From Gemmatimonadota bacterium (GTDB lineage: Bacteria; 4572-55; J002), in assembly GCA_003697105.1 (NCBI GenBank), contig RFFQ01000005.1, positions 1 through 52,165 of the forward strand: a stretch of 52,165 bases of DNA. The letters are read 5' to 3'. The stretch's first letter is position 1; every line of letters starts with the position of its first letter. Made by a program: the position numbers and the translations under genes. Of the stretch, positions 8,563-16,860 are shown in pieces. Under the pieces are notes generated by a model. It made no database searches. It was not told where the DNA came from and saw only the letters and a list, made by a program, of their open reading frames with translations.

Positions 8563-9486
8563 ATGAAAAAAGTCTCTGCTACAACCGAATTTATTGTTGG
8601 ATTGACGGTGATTATAGCCCTGCTGATTCTCATCTTCGGTACTATCTGGATGGGGGAAATTGGCTTCCGGAAAGACCGACTGGTCATCAATGCCGTCTTT
8701 GATGACATCGGCGGCTTGCAAGAAGGCGATCCAGTCACGGTCGCCGGTTTGAACCGGGGAATTGTGCGCCGTATTGACCTAACAGACAGTGGCGTACTCG
8801 TGGTGATGGGATTGATTACCGAAACCTATTTGCCGGTCGATTCCGAAGTATCCATTCAAAATAACGGCATGATGGGTGACAAACTGGTCGATTTCAACCT
8901 CGGAGACAGCCGTACCTATGCGGAAACCGGACATACCTTTTATGGCAAGTACTCCCCCGGTATTATGGAAGCCGGCGATCAAGCACAAGAACTCATCACA
9001 CACATTGAAAATTTGGTCATTGCGGTGGAACAAACCTTTGCCTCGCAACACCGCCAACAACAGATTGATTCAATCCTGATCAATTTGCAAGGGGCAACTC
9101 GCAATGCGGAAGTCCTCACCGCGGATGCAATCGAACTGATCCGCACCAATCAGGAACATATTGAGCAAGCAGTCACAAATGTGCGTGACATGACTGCCGA
9201 CCTGAAAAACCTCGTGGAAACACGCCGCCCAACCGTCGATTCCACCTTGAGCGGAATTAATGATGTCACGGTGCAAGTACAGACGATCATGACCCGAATC
9301 GATTCTCTAACCCTTTCCCTAAATGAAATTGCGAATAAGATCAATAATGGGGATGGACTGGTTAGTAAAGTACTGGATGATGAAATGCTTTACCAAGACC
9401 TGCGCACGGCGTTGCATAATTTGAATGAACTGGTGATTGATGTGCAAAAGCACCCCCGCAAATATCTCACTGTTGAACTTTTCTAA
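8563..9486 (+). CDS. MCE/MlaD-family lipid transport protein
   Basis: A single membrane anchor (about residues 9-30) is followed by an MCE domain (about 38-115, with DDIGGLQEGDPVTVAGLNRG and VSIQNNGMMGDKLVDF) and a long helical tail to residue 307. MCE proteins bind phospholipid or other hydrophobic substrates in the periplasm and work with an MlaE-type permease and MlaF-type ATPase. Neither partner gene is in this window, so this copy is separated from its transporter or works with a distant one. Its presence supports an outer membrane. An AAGGAACG box precedes the ATG. Confidence 0.88.
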   Translation: MKKVSATTEFIVGLTVIIALLILIFGTIWMGEIGFRKDRLVINAVFDDIGGLQEGDPVTVAGLNRGIVRRIDLTDSGVLVVMGLITETYLPVDSEVSIQNNGMMGDKLVDFNLGDSRTYAETGHTFYGKYSPGIMEAGDQAQELITHIENLVIAVEQTFASQHRQQQIDSILINLQGATRNAEVLTADAIELIRTNQEHIEQAVTNVRDMTADLKNLVETRRPTVDSTLSGINDVTVQVQTIMTRIDSLTLSLNEIANKINNGDGLVSKVLDDEMLYQDLRTALHNLNELVIDVQKHPRKYLTVELF

Positions 9487-9532
9487 ACTAATAACCCAGA
9501 CCCGAAATCCTATCCCTAATCCCTAACCCCTA

Positions 9533-11533
9533 ATGACGAAACCAAAGCGTAAACCATCAACAAATAAAAGGTGGAGGACGGTTGCTCCGGTAATCGTCCT
9601 TTTGTTGATTTTCTGGGCGGTCAGTCTAGTGGTCGCCGTGAATTACACCAATACAATCATTTTTAAGCCAGTAGTCGCAACTTCTGGGGTTTTCTTGTTT
9701 TGGCTGGTCACGTTAGTCATTGTTTTACGCACTCGGCAACGGAGTGTATCGCTCAGTCCGCTTTCCATTTCGATGCTGGTATGGCTGTTAGCGGTTTCAT
9801 TTTCGTTCGCTTTTGCCGCGTATCCCTTTTTTAGCTATTTACGTTGGAGCGAGGTTTGTACTGGGGTGATGTTTGCGTGGTTGGTTTCGATCTGGGTGCG
9901 CCAACCGCGGGATATATCGATTTTGGCAATGGGTTTAGTCGGTTTGGGGGTGTTGACAGCGGTTTACGGTATCATGCAGCGGTTTGATCTCAGCCCGTTT
10001 GTATGGGACAAACTTCGGGCGAAAGAAATGATGCAAATCTATGGTACACTGGAACGCCTGCGGGTCACGGCTACTTTTGGTCATGGTACGTACTTTGCCG
10101 GATTTCTAGCGATGGTGATTCCGCTAACCGTATTCGTTATGTTTGAGGTCAAAATGCGGTGGCCGCGGGTCATTTTGATGGTCGCTCTTTTGTTCATGGT
10201 GGTCGCGCTCAACTTTACGCTGGGGCGGACGGGGTTTGTATTAGCTGTTCTTGGCGCCATCGGGGTGATCGGGATCCAAGCCGGTTGGCGCCTGTTTCAA
10301 ACACGACGGCAGACCGCAATAACCCTCATCTTCAGCCTACTAACGGCTGCCGTGCTATTTTTACTCTTGCCGGCACATCTGAAAGAACGATTTGTGTCGC
10401 TTTTGAGCCTGAGCGATGCCAGCGCCTACGGTCGATCCCATATTTGGCGAGGTTCGTGGGCAATGTTGCTGGAACGCCCGATGTGGGGCTGGGGTACAGG
10501 ACTCTTTTTTCAATATTTTCCCCGATTTCGCCCCCCCAATTATAGCGATTTTGGGATGGAAGACCGCGTGACGCATGCCCACAACGAACTGCTCGAAATC
10601 GGAGCAGAACAGGGCATCACTGGCATGGTACTTTTTCTTCTTCTCATCGGCATCAGTTACTGGCAGGTGTGGCGCATCGTTACCCACCACCACGGAAGGT
10701 TGCGTCGCTGGGCATTGATGTTCGCGTTAGTGTTGTCGATCATCATTGCGGATGGTTTGGTTAGTGTCAATTTGCGGATGCCTACGGGACATTTGCTGTT
10801 TTGGTTCGTTCTGGGTGGGATCAATGCGCTCTACCAGATGGCCAACTGCCAAACCGTCCGGTCGATCCCGCTTGCGGTACCCCCCATCTGGGCAGGTCTC
10901 ATCGTGATTAGCGGTATTTTGGTCGGAAATAGCTTGTTGCAATGGCACATACTCAGCTCGGATCGGGAATTATACAAGGGCTGGGCACTCCGGTATCAAG
11001 GGCGAAGCGCACAAGCAATTCCCTATTTGAACGCGGCACTGGCAAAAAATCCGTACAACCTCTATGCCTATTACCAGTTAGGGGTTGCGCACTTTTCACA
11101 AGAAAATTATTTTGAAAGTCTAGCCGCATTTGAACATCTGTTGCAAAAATCGCCGTACTACCCTGAAGCCATAAAAAATATTGGTTTGGTATATAAACGG
11201 CTGAACCAACCCCAACAGGCAATTGAATATCTGGAGCGGTCACTGGATCAAAACGCAACCGCATCAACGTATTTTACTCTGGCAGAATTGTACCGCACGA
11301 TTGGGGATACCACCCGGATGATTAACCGGATTGCAGCCTATTTACCCAAAGCCGCTCAACAAATGGCATTAGCACCCGACGAAGAAACAAAAACTGAAAT
11401 CCAACAAGCGTGCGCCTGGTGGTATGAGTCTGGTCAAGATTATCCACGCCAATTGGAAGTGTACCAACATCTGAATATCGATTTTGTCAAAAGTTATATC
11501 GACTCAATAAAACAGAGACTTGAGGAGCAGTAA
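9533..11533 (+). CDS. O-antigen ligase/polymerase-like membrane protein with C-terminal TPRs
   Basis: A 666-residue protein. The first 470 residues or so contain about a dozen hydrophobic helices and a large loop with the Wzy_C-like pattern SAYGRSHIWRGSW followed by GWGTGLFFQYFPRF and HAHNELLEIGAEQGITG, typical of O-antigen ligases and related polysaccharide polymerases. The last 170 residues form tetratricopeptide repeats (for example AIPYLNAALAKNPYNLYAYY). This WaaL/Wzy-plus-TPR architecture is common in uncultured Gram-negative bacteria; the substrate is unknown. The ATG sits directly after a short run of CCCTAATC-like words with no ribosome binding site. Confidence 0.85.
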   Translation: MTKPKRKPSTNKRWRTVAPVIVLLLIFWAVSLVVAVNYTNTIIFKPVVATSGVFLFWLVTLVIVLRTRQRSVSLSPLSISMLVWLLAVSFSFAFAAYPFFSYLRWSEVCTGVMFAWLVSIWVRQPRDISILAMGLVGLGVLTAVYGIMQRFDLSPFVWDKLRAKEMMQIYGTLERLRVTATFGHGTYFAGFLAMVIPLTVFVMFEVKMRWPRVILMVALLFMVVALNFTLGRTGFVLAVLGAIGVIGIQAGWRLFQTRRQTAITLIFSLLTAAVLFLLLPAHLKERFVSLLSLSDASAYGRSHIWRGSWAMLLERPMWGWGTGLFFQYFPRFRPPNYSDFGMEDRVTHAHNELLEIGAEQGITGMVLFLLLIGISYWQVWRIVTHHHGRLRRWALMFALVLSIIIADGLVSVNLRMPTGHLLFWFVLGGINALYQMANCQTVRSIPLAVPPIWAGLIVISGILVGNSLLQWHILSSDRELYKGWALRYQGRSAQAIPYLNAALAKNPYNLYAYYQLGVAHFSQENYFESLAAFEHLLQKSPYYPEAIKNIGLVYKRLNQPQQAIEYLERSLDQNATASTYFTLAELYRTIGDTTRMINRIAAYLPKAAQQMALAPDEETKTEIQQACAWWYESGQDYPRQLEVYQHLNIDFVKSYIDSIKQRLEEQ

Positions 11534-11537
11534 CCCC

Positions 11538-12545
11538 ATGGAAAAAAAGCGATTAGGAAATCTGGAATTAGACAAAAAGATTCTACTTGCCCCGATGGCA
11601 GGTATCACAAATTCCGCCTTCCGGTCATTGGCGAAGGAATACGGCGCGGGAGTGGTTTACACCGAGATGGTTAGTTCCGATGGCTTGGTCCGAGGCGGTA
11701 AAAACTCAAAATCAGAACAATTAATGCAGTTTGAAGACGAAGAGCGTCCACTGGGAATACAGGTTTTTGGTTGCAAGCCCGATGTTATGGAAAAAGCCAC
11801 CCAACGAGTTGCGGAGAGCGAACCGAATATCATCGATATTAATTTTGGCTGTCCGGTACACAAAGTGGTCAAACGGAATGGTGGGTCATCATTGCTCCGA
11901 GATGTTCCACTCTTGCGGGAGATTATCAGTGCGGTGATTTCCGGGGCGGGGCGGATTCCGGTAAGCATCAAAATTCGTACAGGTTGGGATCATAAGTCGA
12001 TCAATTGTGTGGAAGTCGCCCAATTAGCAGAAGAATTGGGTTGCTGTGCAGTGACCGTACACGGGCGCACCCGTTCCCAAATGTTTTCGGGACAGGCAGA
12101 TTTAAGCTGGATTCGGAAGGTCAAAGAAGCCGTCCGTATTCCGGTGGTGGGCAACGGGGATGTGAACACTCCAGAAGATGCCAAACGCATGTTTGATGAA
12201 ACAGGCTGTGATTTTATCATGATTGCCCGCGGTGCATTGGCGGGTCCCTGGGCGTTTTATCGCATCAATCATTATTTGGAAACCGGTGAGATTCTCCCCG
12301 AACCTCCGATGGAAGAAAAGATCGATTTTGCCATGCGCCACCTCAAGATGACCTGCGACCTCAAAGGCGAAGCGATCGGCGTGCGGGAAGTACGTAAACA
12401 TGTGGCATGGTACACCAAAGGTTGGACAGGAGGCGCAAAACTTCGACAGGAAATATTTAAAAAATCCCGCGTGAACGAAATAGAAGACCTCTTCCGAGAC
12501 TATCTGGATTATATGAAAAAAACAAAAGAGGCAACCATCAATTGA
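11538..12545 (+). CDS. dusB: tRNA-dihydrouridine synthase, DusB-like
   Basis: An FMN-dependent enzyme that reduces uridine to dihydrouridine in the tRNA D-loop. The 335-residue TIM-barrel protein has the N-terminal ILLAPMAGITNSAFR, catalytic-loop INFGCPVHKVVKRNGGS with the active Cys, SIKIRTGWD, VTVHGRTRSQMFSG and the flavin-phosphate motif NGDVNTPEDA. The start is set at the ATG four bases after the upstream stop, because the GAGGAG site that drives it lies inside the end of the preceding gene. A TTG start at 11520 would bypass that site. Which Dus subgroup it belongs to is judged by general similarity only. Confidence 0.9.
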   Translation: MEKKRLGNLELDKKILLAPMAGITNSAFRSLAKEYGAGVVYTEMVSSDGLVRGGKNSKSEQLMQFEDEERPLGIQVFGCKPDVMEKATQRVAESEPNIIDINFGCPVHKVVKRNGGSSLLRDVPLLREIISAVISGAGRIPVSIKIRTGWDHKSINCVEVAQLAEELGCCAVTVHGRTRSQMFSGQADLSWIRKVKEAVRIPVVGNGDVNTPEDAKRMFDETGCDFIMIARGALAGPWAFYRINHYLETGEILPEPPMEEKIDFAMRHLKMTCDLKGEAIGVREVRKHVAWYTKGWTGGAKLRQEIFKKSRVNEIEDLFRDYLDYMKKTKEATIN

Positions 12546-12722
12546 CGTTGTAAATCCTTCCGAATATGCGGGTTTCTTTGAGGCGCCACGATTATAGTTA
12601 CCGGTATGGGTGAGGATGGAAACCACCGAGCACCCCCATTACCTTCATCATAAATTCCGAGTTCCAAATTTTTAATTCGTAAATCCCCATTCTTCATTAT
12701 CCACAGTTAGGAGGTTGTGCTA

Positions 12723-13985
12723 ATGGCAGAAAAACTCAATGTGCATGAGATGGCACTCATGCAGTTTCATAATGCGGCGGATGCGATTAATCTTAGCGCT
12801 GATATTCGTCGAATCTTAGAAAAACCAATGAACCAGTTTAAGGTGAATTTTCCGGTCAAGATGGACGACGGACACATTCAGGTTTTTCAGGGTTACCGGA
12901 TGCAACATAACAACGTGCTAGGACCGTTTAAGGGGGGGTTGCGGTATCACCCGACGGTCAACACAGCAGAGAGCATCGCCCTCGCCATGTGGATGACGTG
13001 GAAGAGTGCACTGGTCGATATTCCCTTTGGTGGGGCAAAAGGTGGCATCCAAATCGATCCCAGTCAATACTCGAAAGGAGAAATTGAACGGGTGACCCGG
13101 CGGTTTACCTATGCCCTCGGTCAAACCATTGGGCCTGAATTTGATATTCCTGCCCCAGATGTCAATACCAATGCTCAAACGATGGCGTGGATTTTAGATA
13201 CATACCTGCTGACCGTTCCACCCCACGAACGGCATGCCCACATCCACGTGGTGACCGGCAAACCGCTTGGCAGTGGAGGCAGTGAAGGGCGCGACAAAGC
13301 TACCGGTCAAGGTGTGGTTTACCTGATCGAGGAATGGGCAAATGACCGTGCATTCCCGCTAAAAAATGCCACCTATATGGTGCAAGGTTTCGGTAATGTG
13401 GGGTCCTGGTCTGCACGGCTGCTCAAACCGTTTGGCGCCAAAATGGTAGCTGTGCAGGATCACACCGGGTCCATTCGCAATTATAAGGGTATCGACCCGG
13501 ATGACCTCTACCAGTACGTCCAAAGTACCGGTGGTGTAAAAGATTATCCACAAGCGGAAGCCATCGACCCCGACGATTTCTTCGCCTCTGAAGCCGATAT
13601 TTTCATCCCCGCAGCACTGAGTGAAGTCATTACAGAAGATATTGCCCCCAAATTGAAAGTTAAATTAGTGGCGGAAGGCGCCAATGGTCCCACTACCCCG
13701 CATGGCGACCGCATCCTACGCGAACATGGGGTTAGTGTCATTCCTGATGTGCTTTGTAATGCCGGTGGCGTAACCGTTAGCTATTTTGAATGGTTGCAAA
13801 ATAAACGCAGTGAATTCTGGGATATTGAAGAGGTCGATATGAAACTCCGCCGTCGCTTGACCAAAGCCTACCGTCACATCACCAATATTGCTAAACAACA
13901 CGATTGTGATCTGCGTACCGGTGCATACATCGCCGCCCTCCTGCGGATTGAAAATACATACAAACACCGGGGAATTTTTCCGTAA
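12723..13985 (+). CDS. gdhA: Glutamate dehydrogenase (Glu/Leu/Phe/Val family)
   Basis: Interconverts glutamate and 2-oxoglutarate plus ammonia with NAD(P). The 420-residue length fits the hexameric family. The substrate-site segment GPFKGGLRYHPTV and the catalytic-Lys segment SALVDIPFGGAKGG are intact, PAPDVNTNAQTMAW follows, and the Rossmann domain shows VQGFGNVGS with the adenine-ribose-binding acidic region further on. The ATG at 12723 follows a TAGGAGG site eight bases upstream; a GTG two codons earlier is too close to it. The stop codon abuts the GAGTT repeat array. No promoter matching the TTGACA pattern was found in the 177-bp gap upstream, which contains AT-rich word-like sequence. 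Confidence 0.93.
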   Translation: MAEKLNVHEMALMQFHNAADAINLSADIRRILEKPMNQFKVNFPVKMDDGHIQVFQGYRMQHNNVLGPFKGGLRYHPTVNTAESIALAMWMTWKSALVDIPFGGAKGGIQIDPSQYSKGEIERVTRRFTYALGQTIGPEFDIPAPDVNTNAQTMAWILDTYLLTVPPHERHAHIHVVTGKPLGSGGSEGRDKATGQGVVYLIEEWANDRAFPLKNATYMVQGFGNVGSWSARLLKPFGAKMVAVQDHTGSIRNYKGIDPDDLYQYVQSTGGVKDYPQAEAIDPDDFFASEADIFIPAALSEVITEDIAPKLKVKLVAEGANGPTTPHGDRILREHGVSVIPDVLCNAGGVTVSYFEWLQNKRSEFWDIEEVDMKLRRRLTKAYRHITNIAKQHDCDLRTGAYIAALLRIENTYKHRGIFP

Positions 13986-13986
13986 T

Positions 13987-14260
13987 GAGTTTTACGAGTT
14001 TGATGAGTTGGGGAGTTTGGGAGTTTTATGAGTTGGGGAGTTCGGGAGTTTGACGAGTTTTATGAGTTGGGGAGTTGGGGAGTTCGGGAGTTTGACGAGT
14101 TGGGGAGTTCGGGAGTTGGGGAGTTTGACGAGTTGGGGAGTTTGACGAGTTGGGGAGTTTGACGAGTTCGGGAGTTTGACGAGTTTGGTGAGTTTGGGAG
14201 TTCGGGAGTTCGGGAGTTTGACGAGTTTGTGAGTTTGACGAGTTTGTGAGTTGGGAAGTT
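13987..14260 (+). repeat. Array of about 32 GAGTT words (8-9 bp units)
   Basis: The 274-bp stretch from one base after the gdhA stop to the next gene consists of units GAGTTGGG, GAGTTCGG, GAGTTTGAC, GAGTTTTAT and GAGTTTGT in irregular order. On the other strand it would read as runs of Pro-Asn-Ser, which is a by-product and not a protein. There are no unique spacers, so it is not a CRISPR array. A six-unit version lies at 49739-49792. Confidence 0.9.
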
Positions 14261-14266
14261 GATATT

Positions 14267-14571
14267 ATGAGCCAAACAATAGAACGATTTGAGCAAATTC
14301 AGGCATGGCAAAAAGCGCGAGGTTTAACTCGTCAGGTGTACTCCATCACTCAAAATAGAACGTTTACAAAGGATTTCTCACTAAAAGATCAACTTAGGCG
14401 AGCCTCAAATTCTATCATGCTCAACATTGCAGAGGGTTTCGCTCTGCTCTATATATTGCTCTGGGTCACAGTTATATTTCGGAACCAGAGTTTCAATAGA
14501 TTGATGATGTTGCAAGTGAGGTTTCAAAAATAATTGCCGGATGTGTTCGACCTCTGAATTTTCGCAAATAA
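14267..14571 (+). pseudogene. Decayed four-helix-bundle (S23/IVP-type) gene
   Basis: The first 50 or so residues from the ATG match the four-helix-bundle family (FEQIQAWQKARGL, then KDFSLKDQLRRASNSI and NIAEGF). After NIAEGFA the frame is wrong. The +2 frame gives ALGHSYISEPEFQ, a TAG, then IDDVASEVSKIIAGCVRPL, the expected C-terminus. The link region of about 25 residues normally found between helices 2 and 3 is also missing. So there is an internal deletion, a frameshift and a nonsense codon; the product is very unlikely to be functional. It sits directly downstream of the GAGTT array. Related genes occur as insertions in 23S rRNA and as free-standing genes of unclear role. Confidence 0.8.
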
Positions 14572-14584
14572 CTCACGAAACTCA

Positions 14585-15436
14585 ATGAATACAAAAAACA
14601 TTTCCTGGCGATTTTTAGATACCGGTGCACACGGTCCCGCCTATAACATGGCAGTGGATGAAGCCTTAATGCATCTTTGTACCCAACCAACATTGCGGGT
14701 ATACCGGTGGCAACCTTACACGATCTCTTTCGGTTATGGGCAGGAGATCGAGCAAGAGATCGATGTCGATGCACTCCACCGTTTCGGCTTCGGTTATGTG
14801 CGGCGTCCGACCGGTGGACGGGCGGTACTACATGCACACGAACTGACCTACAGTATCACCGTACGAGTGGACCAAGTCGAGTTTGGGAATAACGTTCTGG
14901 AAACCTACCGCTGGATCAGCCAAGGGCTACTGAACGCGCTCTCTGTACTAGGGGTTACGGAGGCAGAACTCCAAAAATCCCGCTTACCCGAGAAACGCAC
15001 CCACGGAAATCCCTGTTTTACCAGTGCTGGGCGCTATGAAATCTGCGTGAATAATCGAAAAATTATCGGTAGTGCCCAGCGCCGGACACAAGGACACATC
15101 TTACAGCATGGCTCATTTTTGATTGGGTCTGAACATCTCAGACTGATCGATTGTATTCCTCATTTAGAACCTACCCAACGCGAGCGCCTACGGCAAATTC
15201 TCACCCGTAAAACTATCGATTTAGAGACGTTGTTGCATCGGCCGGTATCTTACGAAGAAGTCGCCGGTGCTATGAAAACCGGCTTTCAACACGCATTTGA
15301 TTTGAATTTTGAAGATGGGTCATTGACATCTGAAGAAGAAAAATTATCTTATAGCTTGATCGAAAAGTACCGTTCCACAGCATGGAATTGGGAGCGAAAA
15401 CCGCGTCAATATCAATGGATAGGAGATGTCCCATGA
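14585..15436 (+). CDS. Lipoate-protein ligase A / LipM-like acyltransferase
   Basis: A 283-residue member of the BPL/LplA/LipB fold that transfers lipoyl or octanoyl groups to a target lysine of 2-oxoacid dehydrogenases or GcvH. It has YNMAVDEAL, RRPTGGRAVLHAHELTYS, a Cys144 in GNPCFTSAGRYEI that aligns with the catalytic Cys of LipM-type octanoyltransferases, and RKIIGSAQRR with the conserved Lys, then LQHGS. No clear C-terminal LplA accessory domain is visible, which also points to LipM rather than ligase. A separate LipB is encoded 4 kb downstream. The gene overlaps the next one by ATGA. Confidence 0.88.
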   Translation: MNTKNISWRFLDTGAHGPAYNMAVDEALMHLCTQPTLRVYRWQPYTISFGYGQEIEQEIDVDALHRFGFGYVRRPTGGRAVLHAHELTYSITVRVDQVEFGNNVLETYRWISQGLLNALSVLGVTEAELQKSRLPEKRTHGNPCFTSAGRYEICVNNRKIIGSAQRRTQGHILQHGSFLIGSEHLRLIDCIPHLEPTQRERLRQILTRKTIDLETLLHRPVSYEEVAGAMKTGFQHAFDLNFEDGSLTSEEEKLSYSLIEKYRSTAWNWERKPRQYQWIGDVP

Positions 15437-15723
15437 AACCCCCTCCAGAGAATCAAGCGTTTAATAGCAAATTGACATTTCAAGCCAAAGCCATCTTTAA
15501 TAGTTTAGGCTTGGATACCCGTAAATTGCGATTCAGCGTTTCCGGCGGGCGCATTTCCGTCACGGGTCCGTTTAAGCCACGCCGTTCAGACCTAAGTAAA
15601 GAAGAAAAGTTGAAAAAAGTGATGATCCTCGAACAGGAACTCAGTAAAATCCCCAAAGTAAAAGGGGTTTCACTCAGACTAAAGGGCGCCACCAAGCGTA
15701 ACGGCAAATGGGTCGTTTCCTAA
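15433..15723 (+). CDS. Small BON-like basic protein, unknown function
   Basis: A 96-residue protein translated from the ATG in the ATGA overlap with the previous gene, behind an AGGAG site. It has the alternating pattern of a BON-like alpha/beta module: LTFQAKAIFNSLGLD as helix, LRFSVSGGRISVTGPF as strand pair, a charged helix, then KVKGVSLRLKGATK. It is rich in Lys and Arg and has no signal peptide. BON modules usually bind lipids or surfaces but occur outside the cytoplasm, so the resemblance may be only structural. The last 16 bases overlap the NlpC/P60 lipoprotein gene, giving a tightly coupled three-gene block. I do not recognise a named family. Confidence 0.65.
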   Translation: MKPPPENQAFNSKLTFQAKAIFNSLGLDTRKLRFSVSGGRISVTGPFKPRRSDLSKEEKLKKVMILEQELSKIPKVKGVSLRLKGATKRNGKWVVS

Positions 15724-16235
15724 ACCGAGTCTATCTTCTGCTTGCTCTGCCGCTGATGGTGATTATCACCGGCTGTACCGGCAATGTCTCATCAACGCGA
15801 GGAATAGCACTGCCCTCCCCGCCCGAACAACAGGAATCTCACCGAGATGAGATCAATCCCCGCTTAGACCCCCAGATTCTGGAACAGGCATTGCGGGATT
15901 GGTGGGGCACCCCGTACCAATACGGCGGGGAGAGCTATCATGGGGTGGATTGTTCGGCGTTGATGGTTGATTTCTACCGGCGTTGGGGCTACCGCCTACC
16001 CCGCACCACCGCAGAACAAATTCAAAAGGGGAAAGCGGTAAACTTACGCCAGTTGTGGATCGGAGACTTGCTCTTTTTTGCGATGAAACGCCGGGGGCAG
16101 GTCTCGCATGTGGGAATGTACGTGGGGGAGGGGCAGTTTGTCCATGCCAGCACATCGCAAGGTGTCACCGTTGCTCCCCTGTGGAATGAATATTACCAAC
16201 GCCGCTTACTGATGGCAAAACGAATGGTCTGGTGA
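15708..16235 (+). CDS. NlpC/P60-family cell-wall hydrolase lipoprotein
   Basis: A 175-residue protein with an N-terminal hydrophobic segment ending in the lipobox IITGC (Cys23), so it is probably anchored in the envelope by lipid. The mature part is an NlpC/P60 papain-like peptidase: WWGTPYQYGGESYHGVDCSA with catalytic Cys82, GDLLFF, SHVGMYVG with His134, and FVHAS with the third polar residue His146. Enzymes of this type cut the D-Glu to mDAP bond of peptidoglycan stem peptides. The product matches Spr/MepS in size and layout. It begins inside the preceding small gene, implying coupled translation. Confidence 0.92.
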   Translation: MGRFLNRVYLLLALPLMVIITGCTGNVSSTRGIALPSPPEQQESHRDEINPRLDPQILEQALRDWWGTPYQYGGESYHGVDCSALMVDFYRRWGYRLPRTTAEQIQKGKAVNLRQLWIGDLLFFAMKRRGQVSHVGMYVGEGQFVHASTSQGVTVAPLWNEYYQRRLLMAKRMVW

Positions 16236-16332
16236 CCAGATAACACCGCTAGAACCGGAACAATGCACCGAAGCCGCTCCATAGAAAAGCGATTTATTCA
16301 CATAACACGTGCAATTTAAGAGTAAAATCCGA

Positions 16333-16854
16333 ATGAATACAATACGCCCCCCATTTTTGATCGAACGATTGCGCGCGAATACGCCCATCATCCAAGGTTT
16401 GATTGCCGGGGTCAGTATGGAACAAGCCCGCTGGAAACCTGCTCCAGAAAAATGGTCGATCCTAGAAGTGATCAATCATTTGTATGATGAAGAACGGGAG
16501 GACTTCCGCCAGCGGCTAGACTATACGCTCCACAAACCCGGCGCAGATTGGCCACCCATCAACCCCCAGAAGTGGGTCACCGAACGCCGCTATAATGAAC
16601 GCGATCTGGCAGAATCCCTCCACCGTTTTCTCACGGAACGTCAAGCATCATTGGAATGGCTTCACCAGCTAGAAAACCCGAATTGGGAACATTACAAAGA
16701 CCATCCGATAGCACCCCGCATCACCGCCAACCGGTTGCTTGCGTGCTGGGTTGCCCATGATCTGCTGCATATCCGCCAATTGAACGCCTTGCACTGGGCA
16801 TATTTGAACCATCTCAGTGGCGAAGGTTCCCTGGATTATGCAGGTGAGTGGTGA
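16333..16854 (+). CDS. DinB-like four-helix metal-binding protein
   Basis: A 173-residue protein of the DinB/YfiT-like superfamily. The N-terminal helix ends in ARWKPAPEKWSILEVINHLYDEERED, with the first metal His in the typical W-S-x-x-E-x-x-x-H pattern. The C-terminal motif AHDLLHIRQL supplies two more histidines. Family members bind a divalent metal and several act as thiol-dependent transferases; the substrate here is unknown. The ATG is chosen over an in-frame GTG eight codons upstream. Six bases separate it from mltG, so the two are probably co-transcribed. Confidence 0.82.
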   Translation: MNTIRPPFLIERLRANTPIIQGLIAGVSMEQARWKPAPEKWSILEVINHLYDEEREDFRQRLDYTLHKPGADWPPINPQKWVTERRYNERDLAESLHRFLTERQASLEWLHQLENPNWEHYKDHPIAPRITANRLLACWVAHDLLHIRQLNALHWAYLNHLSGEGSLDYAGEW

Positions 16855-16860
16855 AAACCC

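Noticed and set aside
12102-12626. 174-residue open frame on the minus strand
   Set aside because: Antisense to dusB with no start signal; explained by the codon pattern of dusB.
13987-14311. GAGTT array as a CRISPR array, or its minus-strand Pro/Asn/Ser-rich frame as a protein
   Set aside because: Units are only 8-9 bp with no unique spacers, and the frame is just a translation of the repeat; it also crosses into the start of the four-helix-bundle gene.
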